The notes under the pieces: generated by a model | Told to the model about the DNA's origin: nothing | Databases searched by the model: none | Seen by the model: only the letters and a program-made list of their open reading frames with translations | Shown here: positions 8,189 to 15,713 of the stretch, in pieces | Layout: the number at the start of each line of letters is the position of its first letter | Numbering within the stretch: position 1 is the stretch's first letter | DNA from: Minisyncoccota bacterium | Lineage (GTDB): Bacteria; Verrucomicrobiota; Verrucomicrobiia; Methylacidiphilales; Verrucolacustridaceae | Assembly: GCA_030054195.1 (NCBI GenBank) | Contig: JASGCJ010000011.1 | Span: forward strand, 1 to 41,510 | Direction of reading: 5' to 3' | DNA: 41,510 bases | Program-made: the position numbers and the translations under genes

Positions 8189-9061
8189 CTACAGAAGATT
8201 TTCCTGCGGGGTTGGCTTTGTGTTGCCGCGTCCGAGGGGTTTTCCGTGAAAGCAGTGGTGGCAGGACTTTTCGTACACATAGTGGGGGTGGGTAAGATCA
8301 GAGGCGAGGAGGGGCATTTCACAGTTGTAGCAGAGAACCGAGTCGGTCTCTTGGAGGTGGCGATCGACCCCAACTCGCTCATCGAACACAAAGCATTCGC
8401 CTTGGAAATGATCGCCCCCTGTTTCCTCGAAATACTTTAGAATGCCTCCATCTAGCTGAAGAATATTTTTGAATCCCTGCATCTGCATGTAGGGGCCAGC
8501 CTTTTCACAGCGAATTCCTCCTGTGCAAAACATCACGAGGGGTTGATTTTTGAGGGCGGGATCGATTTTTTGGGCGGCTTGAGGAAAGTCGCGAAAGTTC
8601 GAGATCTGGGGGTTGAGGGCGCCTTGGAATGTTCCCATGCGAATTTCGTACTCGTTGCGGACATCGAGAAGAGTGAGGGGGCGTTTTTCGTCCAGCCACT
8701 GTTTGAGTTGCGTGGAAGAAATCTTTGGGGATGGGTAGTGAGCGGGGTCGACGCCCGGAACCCCAAAGCTAACGATTTCTTTTTTAATTTTGACGAGCAT
8801 GCGTTGGAAGGGTTGGGCCGAGCCGGGACTCTCTTTGGGGCGAATCTGCGAAAGGCCTGGTGTGGAGCGGAGGAGTTGAAGGATGGGATCGAGTTGGGAG
8901 CGAGCTCCTGAGAGGAAAAAATTAATGCCTTCGTGAGCAAGAAGGATGGTGCCTTTGACTCCGAGTTCGAGGCATTTGGATTTAAGAACGGATTTTAAAT
9001 CCTCCAACTGGTTGAGCGGGGTGAAGTGGTAGCAGGAGAGGTTGATGATTTTCCGATCCAC
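8189..9061 (-). CDS. trhO: tRNA uridine(34) hydroxylase TrhO (rhodanese family, UPF0176)
   Basis: TrhO hydroxylates the wobble uridine of some tRNAs, the first step to 5-(carboxy)methoxyuridine. The product has the N-terminal acylphosphatase-like domain (INLSCYHFTPL to HEGINFFLSG), a rhodanese domain with the active loop FCTGGIRCEKAG, and a C-terminal cysteine pair region (CYNC and CHHC). GTG 9061 is chosen because homologues begin just before the INLSCY strand. A longer frame from TTG 9139 would add 26 residues and overlap the methyltransferase stop by 35 bases; neither start has a good Shine-Dalgarno sequence. It sits directly downstream of an RNA-methyltransferase gene, forming a small RNA-modification cluster. 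Confidence 0.92.
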   Translation of the reverse strand: MDRKIINLSCYHFTPLNQLEDLKSVLKSKCLELGVKGTILLAHEGINFFLSGARSQLDPILQLLRSTPGLSQIRPKESPGSAQPFQRMLVKIKKEIVSFGVPGVDPAHYPSPKISSTQLKQWLDEKRPLTLLDVRNEYEIRMGTFQGALNPQISNFRDFPQAAQKIDPALKNQPLVMFCTGGIRCEKAGPYMQMQGFKNILQLDGGILKYFEETGGDHFQGECFVFDERVGVDRHLQETDSVLCYNCEMPLLASDLTHPHYVYEKSCHHCFHGKPLGRGNTKPTPQENLL

Positions 9062-9104
9062 GAGGAAATCTTCGCAGGAAGAGAAATAGGGTGGCAAGGG
9101 CGGG

Positions 9105-10643
9105 CTAACGTTTGCGGAGCAGTTCGAGCCTGCAGGCAAAGCCGCCGAGGTCGACGGTTTGTTGGAATTCGATACGAAGAGAGGAGGCGGGAGGTTTGAT
9201 TTTTAGGGGGTTGATCCATACCATTCTGCCACCGGGGCGGAGCGCGACGGAAGCTACGGTGAAGAGCTCTTCCAAAAGACCCCTGAGGTTGGGAATGGGG
9301 ACACGTTTTCCAAGCGGGGGATTGGTGATGAGAAGAGAGATGCTGGCTGGGCCGTAGTTGGGGATCTTTTCAAAATCGCGAAAGTCGCGAAGAACAAAAT
9401 CGGCTGAAACGCCAGGGAAGCGGGCGGCCTGCCAGTTGGCGCGGGCAGCTTGAATGGCGTCTGGAGAGAGGTCGGTTCCGAGAATTCGACGAACTCCGGT
9501 CAATCGAACTCGTTCAATGAGTTCGAGGGCGGAGCCGCAGAAGGGGTCCCAGACAGTTTCGTCGGGAAAAGGGCCGGCGAGGCGGGCCATCGCGGCGGCG
9601 AGGGGAGGGTGGGAGGCGGCGGGAACATCCTGTTGTCGGTAGGGGAATCGGGGATCGGGGGAGAGGCGGGGACGGAGTTCGACAAAATCGCCTATCGGGG
9701 TGGGGTGGATTTCGATTGCCCAGGGGGCTTCGCGGGAGTCGTTGAGAAGATCGGGGCAAAGGGAGTACACGCGTTGGGCGATTTGGCGGACAGCCGAGCG
9801 CTGGTGGCCTTTTCCCATCCACTCGAATCGGTAGCGGATGGGGCCATCGGTAAAGGTTTGAAGGAGGGAACGGCTGAGGGGGGAAGCAATCAGAGTCGCA
9901 AGGGGTTCCACCACGGAGGGAGATTTTTGTAGAGTTCCCAGAAGGAAGGATGCGGTTGAGAAACAGCGAAGAGAGAAAAGATCGTCCAGACGAAAGGGAG
10001 CCGTAGGGGCCAAGGTGAGAAGCCCTGGACGAATCTCCACAATCCGAAATGGGGTTTTCGAATCTTTGACTTCTTGCGAAAGAATGGGTTCGAGGCCAGT
10101 TCGGCAACGGAGGTGGATACGGAGCTGGGAAACGTCGGAAAATGGAATCGAGAATCGAATGGAGGAGGGTTTTTGTTGGCGAGCGAGGTTGGCTTTCGCT
10201 CTCTGTTCATTGAGAAGAGGCAGGGAGATGCCTTGTTGGCGGATAAGATCAAGAGTGGCGGAGCCGCCGATTTTCTCGAGGGCTTTCCCAAGAAACTTCT
10301 TCTCACGATCTGCGGAGGTTTTGGAAAGGAGGGAGAGCAACTGGCGTTCTTCGGTGCGACCCGCTCCGATTTTGGGAAGGGCGGTCATGGCGTAGCGCCG
10401 AATCTTTTCGGCAGGATCGGCCAGGAGAGAGAGAAGCCATTGTCGGACGGGTTCTTTGAGAGAAGGCTGAGATGCCTCGGTAAATCCAGCGCCGATAGCA
10501 CGGATAAGAGCGACGGTCCGGAGCTTTTCGTCCGGAGAGGCCGAGTTGAAGCGGGGGACTTCCTGTTCCCAAAGGCGGAGCCAAGGGATGGCGCGGAGTT
10601 CCCGATACAGATCTTTCACGGGATGAGCGGACTTCTTGGGCAT
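9105..10643 (-). CDS. HEAT-repeat / THUMP-like RNA methyltransferase fusion
   Basis: A 512-residue protein. Residues about 1-150 are alpha-helical repeats of the HEAT type (for example DPAEKIRRYAMTALPKIG). A middle part (about 170-330) starts with CRTGLEPILSQEV, resembling the THUMP/ferredoxin-like region of RlmL and TrmN/Trm14 enzymes. The C-terminal part (about 345-512) is a Rossmann methyltransferase with SAM motif DPFCGSALELIE, the acidic loop GTDLSPDAI and the catalytic-type motif NPPLGKR, as in N2-guanine methylases of the UPF0020 family. The probable target is tRNA or rRNA guanine, but which one is not visible. The HEAT extension is unusual. It is adjacent to trhO, another RNA-modification gene, and divergent from cinA-recA. 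Confidence 0.82.
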   Translation of the reverse strand: MPKKSAHPVKDLYRELRAIPWLRLWEQEVPRFNSASPDEKLRTVALIRAIGAGFTEASQPSLKEPVRQWLLSLLADPAEKIRRYAMTALPKIGAGRTEERQLLSLLSKTSADREKKFLGKALEKIGGSATLDLIRQQGISLPLLNEQRAKANLARQQKPSSIRFSIPFSDVSQLRIHLRCRTGLEPILSQEVKDSKTPFRIVEIRPGLLTLAPTAPFRLDDLFSLRCFSTASFLLGTLQKSPSVVEPLATLIASPLSRSLLQTFTDGPIRYRFEWMGKGHQRSAVRQIAQRVYSLCPDLLNDSREAPWAIEIHPTPIGDFVELRPRLSPDPRFPYRQQDVPAASHPPLAAAMARLAGPFPDETVWDPFCGSALELIERVRLTGVRRILGTDLSPDAIQAARANWQAARFPGVSADFVLRDFRDFEKIPNYGPASISLLITNPPLGKRVPIPNLRGLLEELFTVASVALRPGGRMVWINPLKIKPPASSLRIEFQQTVDLGGFACRLELLRKR

Positions 10644-10856
10644 AAAGGAGCATCGGTTTGGAGGGGGAGAAACTCAAGCCCCGCCTAGGAAAGGACATGA
10701 GAAGAAGTGGGTTTTAAAATATATAAAAAAGTAGTGATCCTAGGACAGCCAATGTCCTTTCTAGGGGTTCAAGATTCTCGCATGACAAAACAAGGTGGCT
10801 ATCGGATCTGTCTCCGCGGGGCGGGAGGTCGGGCTTGGCAGGGCCAAAAAACGAGT
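10644..10856. promoter_or_regulatory. Divergent control region between the methyltransferase and cinA-recA
   Basis: The longest non-coding stretch of the window, 213 bases. It contains an AT-rich core at about 10711-10731 with TATATAAAAAA-like sequence usable as -10 elements on either strand, and a set of inverted repeats at 10684-10765. I see no clear TTGACA-type -35 box and no TGTTC-N4-GAACA LexA-type site. Open frames here lack coding character; CinA homologues start at about 10857. Confidence 0.5.
10684..10765. repeat. Inverted-repeat set with two competing left arms
   Basis: CCTAGGAAAGGACAT (10684-10698) pairs with ATGTCCTTTCTAGG (10752-10765) with one unpaired base. A second left arm, CCTAGGACA (10739-10747), can pair with the same right arm, forming a short hairpin with a five-base loop and a two-base bulge. 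The AT-rich block lies between the two left arms. Confidence 0.7.
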
Positions 10857-12107
10857 ATGCTAGGCAGGGTGAAGATTGAATTGATCACAACGGGCTCGGA
10901 GCTTCTTTTGGGGCAGGTGCTGAATTCTCATCCCGGATACTTGTCGGGACGGTTGGCGGAGTTGGGGTTGATGTTGTCGAGACAGACGGCGGTACCGGAT
11001 GGAAAGGACGCAATCGCGGCTGTGCTGAAGGAGGCGTGGGGGCGGAGTGATTTGGTGATTGTGACAGGGGGATTGGGGCCGACTTCGGACGATGTGACAC
11101 GGGAGGCTGTGGCGGCTGTATTCAAAAAGGAAATGGTGTTTCATCCGGAGATTTTGGAAAAGATTTTGGGATATTTTGCAGCACGGGATTTAAAAGCCCC
11201 TGAGATGGTTAAGGTTCAGGCAATGGTGCCTAAGGGAATGGAGGTTTTGCCGAACGAGAGGGGGACAGCACCCGGGCTGATGTGGGAGGAAGGGGGAAAG
11301 ATGTTGGTGATACTGCCAGGGCCTCCGCGGGAGTTAGGGGCGATGTTTGAGGCAAGGGTAGAGCCGAAATTGCGGGGTTGGGCCAAGCCTGGGGTTAGGA
11401 CGAGAGTTGTGCGGGTCTTCGGGATTGGGGAGTCAGCGGTCCAAGAGAAGTGCGAGGAGGCGTTGAGAGGGATTGGGATAGAGGAAATAGGGTATTGCGC
11501 GCGACCGGGTGAGGTGGACGTGAGATTGCGGGGTGTGGAGGAGAAGGTTTTGCAGGCGGGTGTGGATAAGTTGAGAGAGTGCTTGGGGGTGGCGGTATAT
11601 GGGGAGGGGGTGGAGACGATGGAGGAGGTGGTGGTGGGGTTGGCTCGGGCGGGAAAGATAAAGTTGGCTACGGCTGAGTCGTGTACGGGGGGATTGGTGG
11701 CGAGCCGAATCACGGATGTGGCAGGGGCATCGGAGATTTTTGTTGGAGGTTGGGTGACGTATTTGAATGAGGCAAAAGCGAGAGAGTTGGGGGTAAAGAG
11801 GGAGAGTTTGGAGAAATATGGGGCGGTGAGTGGGGTAGTGGCGGGGGAGATGGCGGTAGGGGCGAGAGAAAAATCAGGGGCGGACTGGGCGGTGGCGGTG
11901 ACGGGGATTGCTGGACCTGGGGGTGGGAGTGCGGGAAAACCGGTGGGGCTTGTCTATCTTGGAATCGCGGGGGCTGGAGGGGTGGAAACTATTGAGAAGA
12001 AGTTGGTTCCAGAGAGGAAGACATTTAAGGCGATGGCTTCCCAGGCAGCCCTCAATCTGCTTAGAGTAAAACTTTTAGCGAACCCTTTTCACAAAACGGA
12101 GGTTTAA
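10857..12107 (+). CDS. cinA: CinA family protein (competence/damage-inducible, nicotinamide-nucleotide amidase)
   Basis: The 416-residue product has the two CinA domains: an N-terminal MoaB/MogA-like domain (about 1-170, with TTGSELLLGQ, VPD and the GGLGPTSDD loop) and a C-terminal PncC-type amidase domain (about 260-410, with ESCTGG carrying the probable nucleophilic Ser, and VTGIAGPGGG). Such proteins deamidate nicotinamide mononucleotide and, in the long form, can hydrolyse ADP-ribose. ATG 10857 is chosen because family members start just before KIELITTGSELLLG; GTG 10869 is an alternative. Six bases separate it from recA, reproducing the classic cinA-recA operon. Confidence 0.93.
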   Translation: MLGRVKIELITTGSELLLGQVLNSHPGYLSGRLAELGLMLSRQTAVPDGKDAIAAVLKEAWGRSDLVIVTGGLGPTSDDVTREAVAAVFKKEMVFHPEILEKILGYFAARDLKAPEMVKVQAMVPKGMEVLPNERGTAPGLMWEEGGKMLVILPGPPRELGAMFEARVEPKLRGWAKPGVRTRVVRVFGIGESAVQEKCEEALRGIGIEEIGYCARPGEVDVRLRGVEEKVLQAGVDKLRECLGVAVYGEGVETMEEVVVGLARAGKIKLATAESCTGGLVASRITDVAGASEIFVGGWVTYLNEAKARELGVKRESLEKYGAVSGVVAGEMAVGAREKSGADWAVAVTGIAGPGGGSAGKPVGLVYLGIAGAGGVETIEKKLVPERKTFKAMASQAALNLLRVKLLANPFHKTEV

Positions 12108-12113
12108 TCCATT

Positions 12114-13247
12114 ATGGCAATCAAAACATCAGCAACCGACAAAAGCGAAAGAAACGAAACCCAAGCTCACAAAGACAGCGCGAAAGCCTCGGAGCGGCGA
12201 AATCTCGATTTAGCTCTGCAGTCGATCGTCAAAACGTATGGGGAGAACGCGATCATGCGGCTGGGGGACGCGGCGGCGAAGTTGAAGATCGATGTCGTAC
12301 CAACGGGATGTTTCGCAATTGATCAGGCTTTGGGGGCGGGGGGATTTCCGAGAGGGCGGATCATCGAGATCTTCGGGCCTGAATCATCGGGAAAGACAAC
12401 CCTCACATTGACAGCGATTGCGAATGCACAGAAACAGGGTGGAACGGCGGCCTTTATTGATGTGGAGCATGCGTTGGATCCTGCCTACGCACGTAAGTTA
12501 GGCGTGAATATGGATGAGCTACTGGTTTCTCAACCCGATTCAGGAGAGGAGGCGCTGAACATCGCCGAGACTTTAATTCGGTCCAATGCGCTGGATGTGG
12601 TGGTGTTGGACAGCGTGGCGGCGCTCGTGACCAAACATGAGTTGGAGGGGCAGATTGGGGATGTGACGGTGGGTGCCCAGGCAAGATTGATGAGTGCAGC
12701 GATGCGAAAGTTGACGGCACTGATTAGTCGTGCCCGAACGGTGGCGATCTTCACCAACCAGATCCGCGAAAAGATTGGGGTGATGTTTGGGAGTCCGGAG
12801 ACAACTCCGGGAGGCCGAGCCCTCAAATTTTACTCGAGCGTGCGAGTGGATATTCGGCGCGTTACGGCAATTAAGCTTCCGGATGGGACGGTGGTAGGGA
12901 ATCGTACCCGAGTCAAGATTGTGAAGAACAAGGTGGCGCCGCCCTTTGCCGAAGCGGAGTTTGATATCATGTATAATGAGGGCATTTCTCGAACGGGATC
13001 GCTGATTGATGCAGCGATTGAGCATAATGCAGTTGAAAAGAAGGGTGCTTGGATTGCGTTTGAGGGCAAGCAGTTGGCCCAAGGACGAGATGCAGCAAAA
13101 GAGGAGCTTCGAAAAGATCCTGCGCTCTACGCTCGTGTCGAAAAGGCCTTAAAAGCAAGGCTTGCTGGTGAAGGGAAGGAGCCTGACAAGAAAGAGTCGG
13201 AAAAAAGCAAAGAGCCCATGGTTGTGGTAGGAGGGAAGGAAAAGTAG
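12114..13247 (+). CDS. recA: Recombinase RecA
   Basis: RecA coats single-stranded DNA, drives strand exchange and triggers SOS self-cleavage. The 377-residue protein has Walker [10 protein letters not shown] (about residues 82-90), the MAW-like EALNIAE region, the L1/L2 segments and the conserved ATPase core through [14 protein letters not shown]. It carries an unusually long, charged N-terminal extension of about 30 residues before NLDLALQ and a Lys/Glu-rich C-terminal tail. GGAGG at 12098-12102 sits 11 bases before ATG 12114. Cotranscription with cinA is likely. Confidence 0.98.
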   Translation: MAIKTSATDKSERNETQAHKDSAKASERRNLDLALQSIVKTYGENAIMRLGDAAAKLKIDVVPTGCFAIDQALGAGGFPRGRIIEIFGPESSGKTTLTLTAIANAQKQGGTAAFIDVEHALDPAYARKLGVNMDELLVSQPDSGEEALNIAETLIRSNALDVVVLDSVAALVTKHELEGQIGDVTVGAQARLMSAAMRKLTALISRARTVAIFTNQIREKIGVMFGSPETTPGGRALKFYSSVRVDIRRVTAIKLPDGTVVGNRTRVKIVKNKVAPPFAEAEFDIMYNEGISRTGSLIDAAIEHNAVEKKGAWIAFEGKQLAQGRDAAKEELRKDPALYARVEKALKARLAGEGKEPDKKESEKSKEPMVVVGGKEK

Positions 13248-13307
13248 AGGAGGGCGAGCGGGCGGTTTTTAGTTCTAGAAGACACGACTAGGTGCTAGAG
13301 CAAGAAG
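13248..13307. other. Short spacer with palindromic CTAG motifs after recA
   Basis: The 60-base spacer holds the perfect 8-base palindrome TTCTAGAA (13272-13279) and two more CTAG words spaced by GTG. No T-tract hairpin is present, so the membrane-protein gene is probably transcribed with recA. Confidence 0.4.
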
Positions 13308-14096
13308 ATGAGTGAGGCAGGAGACCGAGGCTTTTTGTTCCGAACCTCGGGGTTGGCGCTTCTCATCTTGGCAGTTTGGCAACTGGGAGAGGCCGGGGGA
13401 GTTTTAGCCGCTAAAGGACAGCTGTTGGCAAATCGGGAGGCGATGGTGAAATTGGCGCCCCTTTTTTTGCTGGGCCTTTTTTTTCTACGGGGGCCGCTTC
13501 CTATGAGGCGAAGCGTGGCGCGGGTCGCTGGCTTTCAATTTCTGAATCTTGGATTTTTGGTGGCGGCAGCGATTTATGGGTTGGCGGCAGTGCCTCTAGG
13601 GGTGGAGTTTCCTGTCGAAGGACAGGGGGAGGGTATGGGTGAGACCAGCTGGGCATTGCGGGATCGTTTGCAAGATGTGGAAGGAAAAATGGCGCAGTTA
13701 GATCGTGACTCTGTCCAAGCTGGGGAACTTTCTGAAGGAGCTACGGATTCGAGACGGCGGGACGTGGAAAACAAAAAACAGGAAAGATTGCGCCAAATGG
13801 AAGAGTGGCGGGTGGAGCGGGGAAAATTGATGGCGGAGTTAGATCGCCGAGTGAAAGTTGTGGAGGAGCAAAAGGGAAAAGAGAGAAGTGTGATGGCGGA
13901 GCGGTTGAGTCGGGCTCAACGGGGTTCGGGGGGAGTGGCGGTTCTTTTTGTTTTTCTAGGACTGCATGGACTGTTTGTTGGATTCATCGGGCGAGGCGGG
14001 CCTTCGACAGGCGGATTCCCCGTGGTTTCGAATAGCGTTGGGAAAGTGGAAAATTCGGTTCCCGGGGCACTTCGGCCGAAGCGAAGTGTTACGTAA
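13308..14096 (+). CDS. Membrane protein of unknown function with central coiled coil
   Basis: A 262-residue protein I do not recognise with confidence. It has hydrophobic segments at about 12-30, 44-61 and 72-95, a long highly charged region at about 105-200 (rich in Glu, Arg, Lys, with heptad-like hydrophobics) expected to form a coiled coil, and a last membrane segment at about 207-225. The layout resembles cyanobacterial HpsJ-type proteins (membrane segments, coiled coil, membrane segment), but this is a weak resemblance. It lies 60 bases behind recA on the same strand. Its 3' end carries two palindromes and stops 5 bases before the convergent aroD stop. Confidence 0.7.
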   Translation: MSEAGDRGFLFRTSGLALLILAVWQLGEAGGVLAAKGQLLANREAMVKLAPLFLLGLFFLRGPLPMRRSVARVAGFQFLNLGFLVAAAIYGLAAVPLGVEFPVEGQGEGMGETSWALRDRLQDVEGKMAQLDRDSVQAGELSEGATDSRRRDVENKKQERLRQMEEWRVERGKLMAELDRRVKVVEEQKGKERSVMAERLSRAQRGSGGVAVLFVFLGLHGLFVGFIGRGGPSTGGFPVVSNSVGKVENSVPGALRPKRSVT

Positions 14097-14098
14097 CA
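14068..14098. repeat. Two adjacent palindromes at the convergent junction with aroD
   Basis: CACTTCG (14068-14074) and CGAAGTG (14082-14088) form a perfect 7-base stem with a 7-base loop; inside it TTCGGCCGAA is itself a palindrome. It runs into the perfect 12-base palindrome TGTTACGTAACA (14087-14098), which contains the stop codon of the membrane-protein gene. There is no U tract, so it is not a standard intrinsic terminator, but it may slow polymerase from either side. Confidence 0.65.
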
Positions 14099-14101
14099 GG
14101 C

Positions 14102-14866
14102 CTATACCCCTTTTGGGGAAAAGGTGGGCTTCAGTTGTGCGAAAGTGAAAGAAGTATCATGGCTGGGCTGGCCTGGGGCCGTGGGTTCGTCCAGATGAAC
14201 ATAGAGTAAGCGAGATCCAAGTGCGGGCAGGGAGAGGCGCGAGGCGGTCGCGAGGGGCCCCGTACCCAAGATGGCAAGCCGCATATGAGAGTGAGTCAAG
14301 AGGGGTTCCGCTAAGGCCCGCACATCGCGACGGCGGCGTGCCAATCCAACGATTTTATAAACGCTGGCACGGGTTTTTCGGAATTGAGTCAGAAGACGGC
14401 GCAAGCGAAGGGGGGTTAGTTTTCTCCTAAGCGAATGAGAGGAGAGAACTAGATCCCGTTTTGTTTTGCGAACCATCCGCAAAACACGTCCTAGGCGAGG
14501 GAGATTTGTCAGTTCCAAGTCGACCGCATCGACAAAGGGAATGAATTTAAGGAAGAAAAGAACACGTTGGCGGGAGCGCCAGTTGAAATTACCCCCCTCA
14601 TCCCTTGTGCGAAGGGTAAGCAAAGCGGGAATGGTGCGTTTCGCGAGGGCGTCTTGAATCTTATCAGGGGAAACCCCTTTGGAGAGAAGTAGGTCTAGGC
14701 GAATTTCAACAATATCAACGCCTGCAGGTGCATCGAGTAAGTAAGCAAGACCTGAACTTGTAGAGATCGTGCCAACCGTGAGAGGCGCACTTTTCCACGA
14801 GATCGGCTTCTTGGCGGGGGGCCGGATATCAGTCGTGATATCCGAGGCTGTGGGTGTCATTGGCAT
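14102..14866 (-). CDS. aroD: Type I 3-dehydroquinate dehydratase
   Basis: This enzyme dehydrates 3-dehydroquinate to 3-dehydroshikimate through a Schiff base in the shikimate pathway. The 254-residue protein has the type I barrel landmarks: EIRLD at 54-58, TLRT with R86 and E90 in the EGG loop, the catalytic H144 in SSHS, the Schiff-base lysine K171 in YKIVG, R210 in the late SR motif and Q233 in APGQPS. The chain is Arg/Leu-rich and somewhat divergent, with about 25 extra N-terminal residues. The start is ATG 14866 (ATG 14860 is possible). No other aro gene is near. A TTGACA-type promoter candidate lies about 95 bases upstream. Confidence 0.88.
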   Translation of the reverse strand: MPMTPTASDITTDIRPPAKKPISWKSAPLTVGTISTSSGLAYLLDAPAGVDIVEIRLDLLLSKGVSPDKIQDALAKRTIPALLTLRTRDEGGNFNWRSRQRVLFFLKFIPFVDAVDLELTNLPRLGRVLRMVRKTKRDLVLSSHSLRRKLTPLRLRRLLTQFRKTRASVYKIVGLARRRRDVRALAEPLLTHSHMRLAILGTGPLATASRLSLPALGSRLLYVHLDEPTAPGQPSHDTSFTFAQLKPTFSPKGV

Positions 14867-14959
14867 ATAAAAACTGTTTATTAACCTTTAACTAGTGCAA
14901 TGGATTCCATTATTGAGTTGCAAGTGAATTGCTAGCAATACTTTGTAAGGCATGTCCTA

Positions 14960-14987
14960 AAAGTAACATATATTTAAAAGTTGTCAA
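14960..14987 (-). promoter_or_regulatory. Candidate sigma-70 promoter for aroD
   Basis: On the minus strand TTGACA (14987-14982) is followed after 16 bases by TACTTT (14965-14960). The surrounding 14867-15017 stretch is AT-rich, unlike its neighbours, which fits a promoter and upstream element. The 94-base distance to the start leaves room for a 5' leader. Confidence 0.45.
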
Positions 14988-15017
14988 ATTTAAAAATTAA
15001 AATTTAGGGAAGTGTAT

Positions 15018-15602
15018 CTAAAGGTTTTGGAGGAGAAGACGTAAGCGATCGGTAAGAGCGGCTGTTTGCAGAAGGGTTTGGCGGATTTTAGGGTCGCGAA
15101 GAAAGCAACCTGCGATGAGATCGACGAAGGCGTGGTGGTCTTCTAGATGACGGATAAACTTTTTTACATCTTCGAGAGGAGGACCCATAGGATTTTCAAT
15201 TTTTTCAACTTTTTCGAGGATTTTTGCAACGAGGGCCTCCCGGGTAACAAGGTTGGCGGGTGTATTTGGCTCTGGATCCTCGAGGGGTTCTGGGGAGGCA
15301 ATGAGGTAAGGATTCGTTTGAATTAGATGATCGACGCGAACTCGAGCCAGACCTTGTAAGACAAGGTTTGAGGTGCCGTCGGGTTGTTGAACGCAGGAGC
15401 GAATCACGCCGAGGCCTGCAACGCGGGGAGCAGGTGTGGAGGAAATCGCTTCATTTGTCACAGCGAACATACGGGAACCTTCAAGGGCTTGGTGAAGCAT
15501 GGTCCGGTATCGTAGTTCAAATATGTGGAGGGGAAGGAGGTGGTGTGGAAAGAACACGGTTTGGGGTAAAACCATAACACCGACCTGTTCGGGCAAGTTC
15601 AT
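15018..15602 (-). CDS. Stand-alone LON substrate-binding domain protein
   Basis: The 194-residue protein matches the N-terminal LON domain (PF02190): LPQTVFFPHHLLPLHIFELRYRTML near the start, followed by the beta-rich core (VAGLGVIRSC, LVLQGLARVRV) and a helical C-terminal part. It has no AAA+ ATPase and no protease domain. Proteins of this type probably bind unfolded or specific protein substrates; their role is poorly known. It is divergent from mreB, with 111 bases between starts, and 151 bases upstream of aroD on the same strand. Confidence 0.88.
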   Translation of the reverse strand: MNLPEQVGVMVLPQTVFFPHHLLPLHIFELRYRTMLHQALEGSRMFAVTNEAISSTPAPRVAGLGVIRSCVQQPDGTSNLVLQGLARVRVDHLIQTNPYLIASPEPLEDPEPNTPANLVTREALVAKILEKVEKIENPMGPPLEDVKKFIRHLEDHHAFVDLIAGCFLRDPKIRQTLLQTAALTDRLRLLLQNL

Positions 15603-15633
15603 GTAGTCATTATTACACTGAGTGGAGCAAAAT

Positions 15634-15658
15634 GGTAGGGGGAGGGGGTAAAATGGGG
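15634..15658 (+). other. G-run tract upstream of mreB
   Basis: Runs GG, GGGGG, GGGGG and GGGG are separated by 2, 1 and 6 bases on the plus strand. Three runs have four or more G, so a two- or three-layer quadruplex is conceivable in DNA near the divergent LON/mreB starts. This is only a sequence pattern. Confidence 0.35.
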
Positions 15659-15669
15659 TCTTTTGGAGA

Positions 15670-15698
15670 TTGACGAAAAGGGGAACAAAGAGGAAAGT
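15670..15698 (+). promoter_or_regulatory. Weak candidate promoter for mreB
   Basis: TTGACG (15670-15675) is followed after 17 bases by GAAAGT (15693-15698). The -10 element is poor. If real, transcription would begin near 15705, just before ATG 15714, and would exclude a longer reading frame beginning at TTG 15663. Confidence 0.3.
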
Positions 15699-15713
15699 AG
15701 TTTTTACTTGTTT

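Noticed and set aside
10707-10856. In-frame 50-codon extension upstream of cinA
   Set aside because: It runs through the AT-rich promoter-like core and inverted repeats, has no family similarity, and CinA homologues begin at about 10857.
10644-10856. SOS box (TGTTC-N4-GAACA type) before cinA-recA
   Set aside because: I searched by eye for this palindrome and close variants on both strands and found none; GGTTCAAGATTCT lacks the matching half.
14867-15017. tRNA or small RNA gene in the AT-rich aroD-LON spacer
   Set aside because: No cloverleaf or stable stem set could be drawn; the TTGACA/TACTTT pair explains the AT-rich character better.
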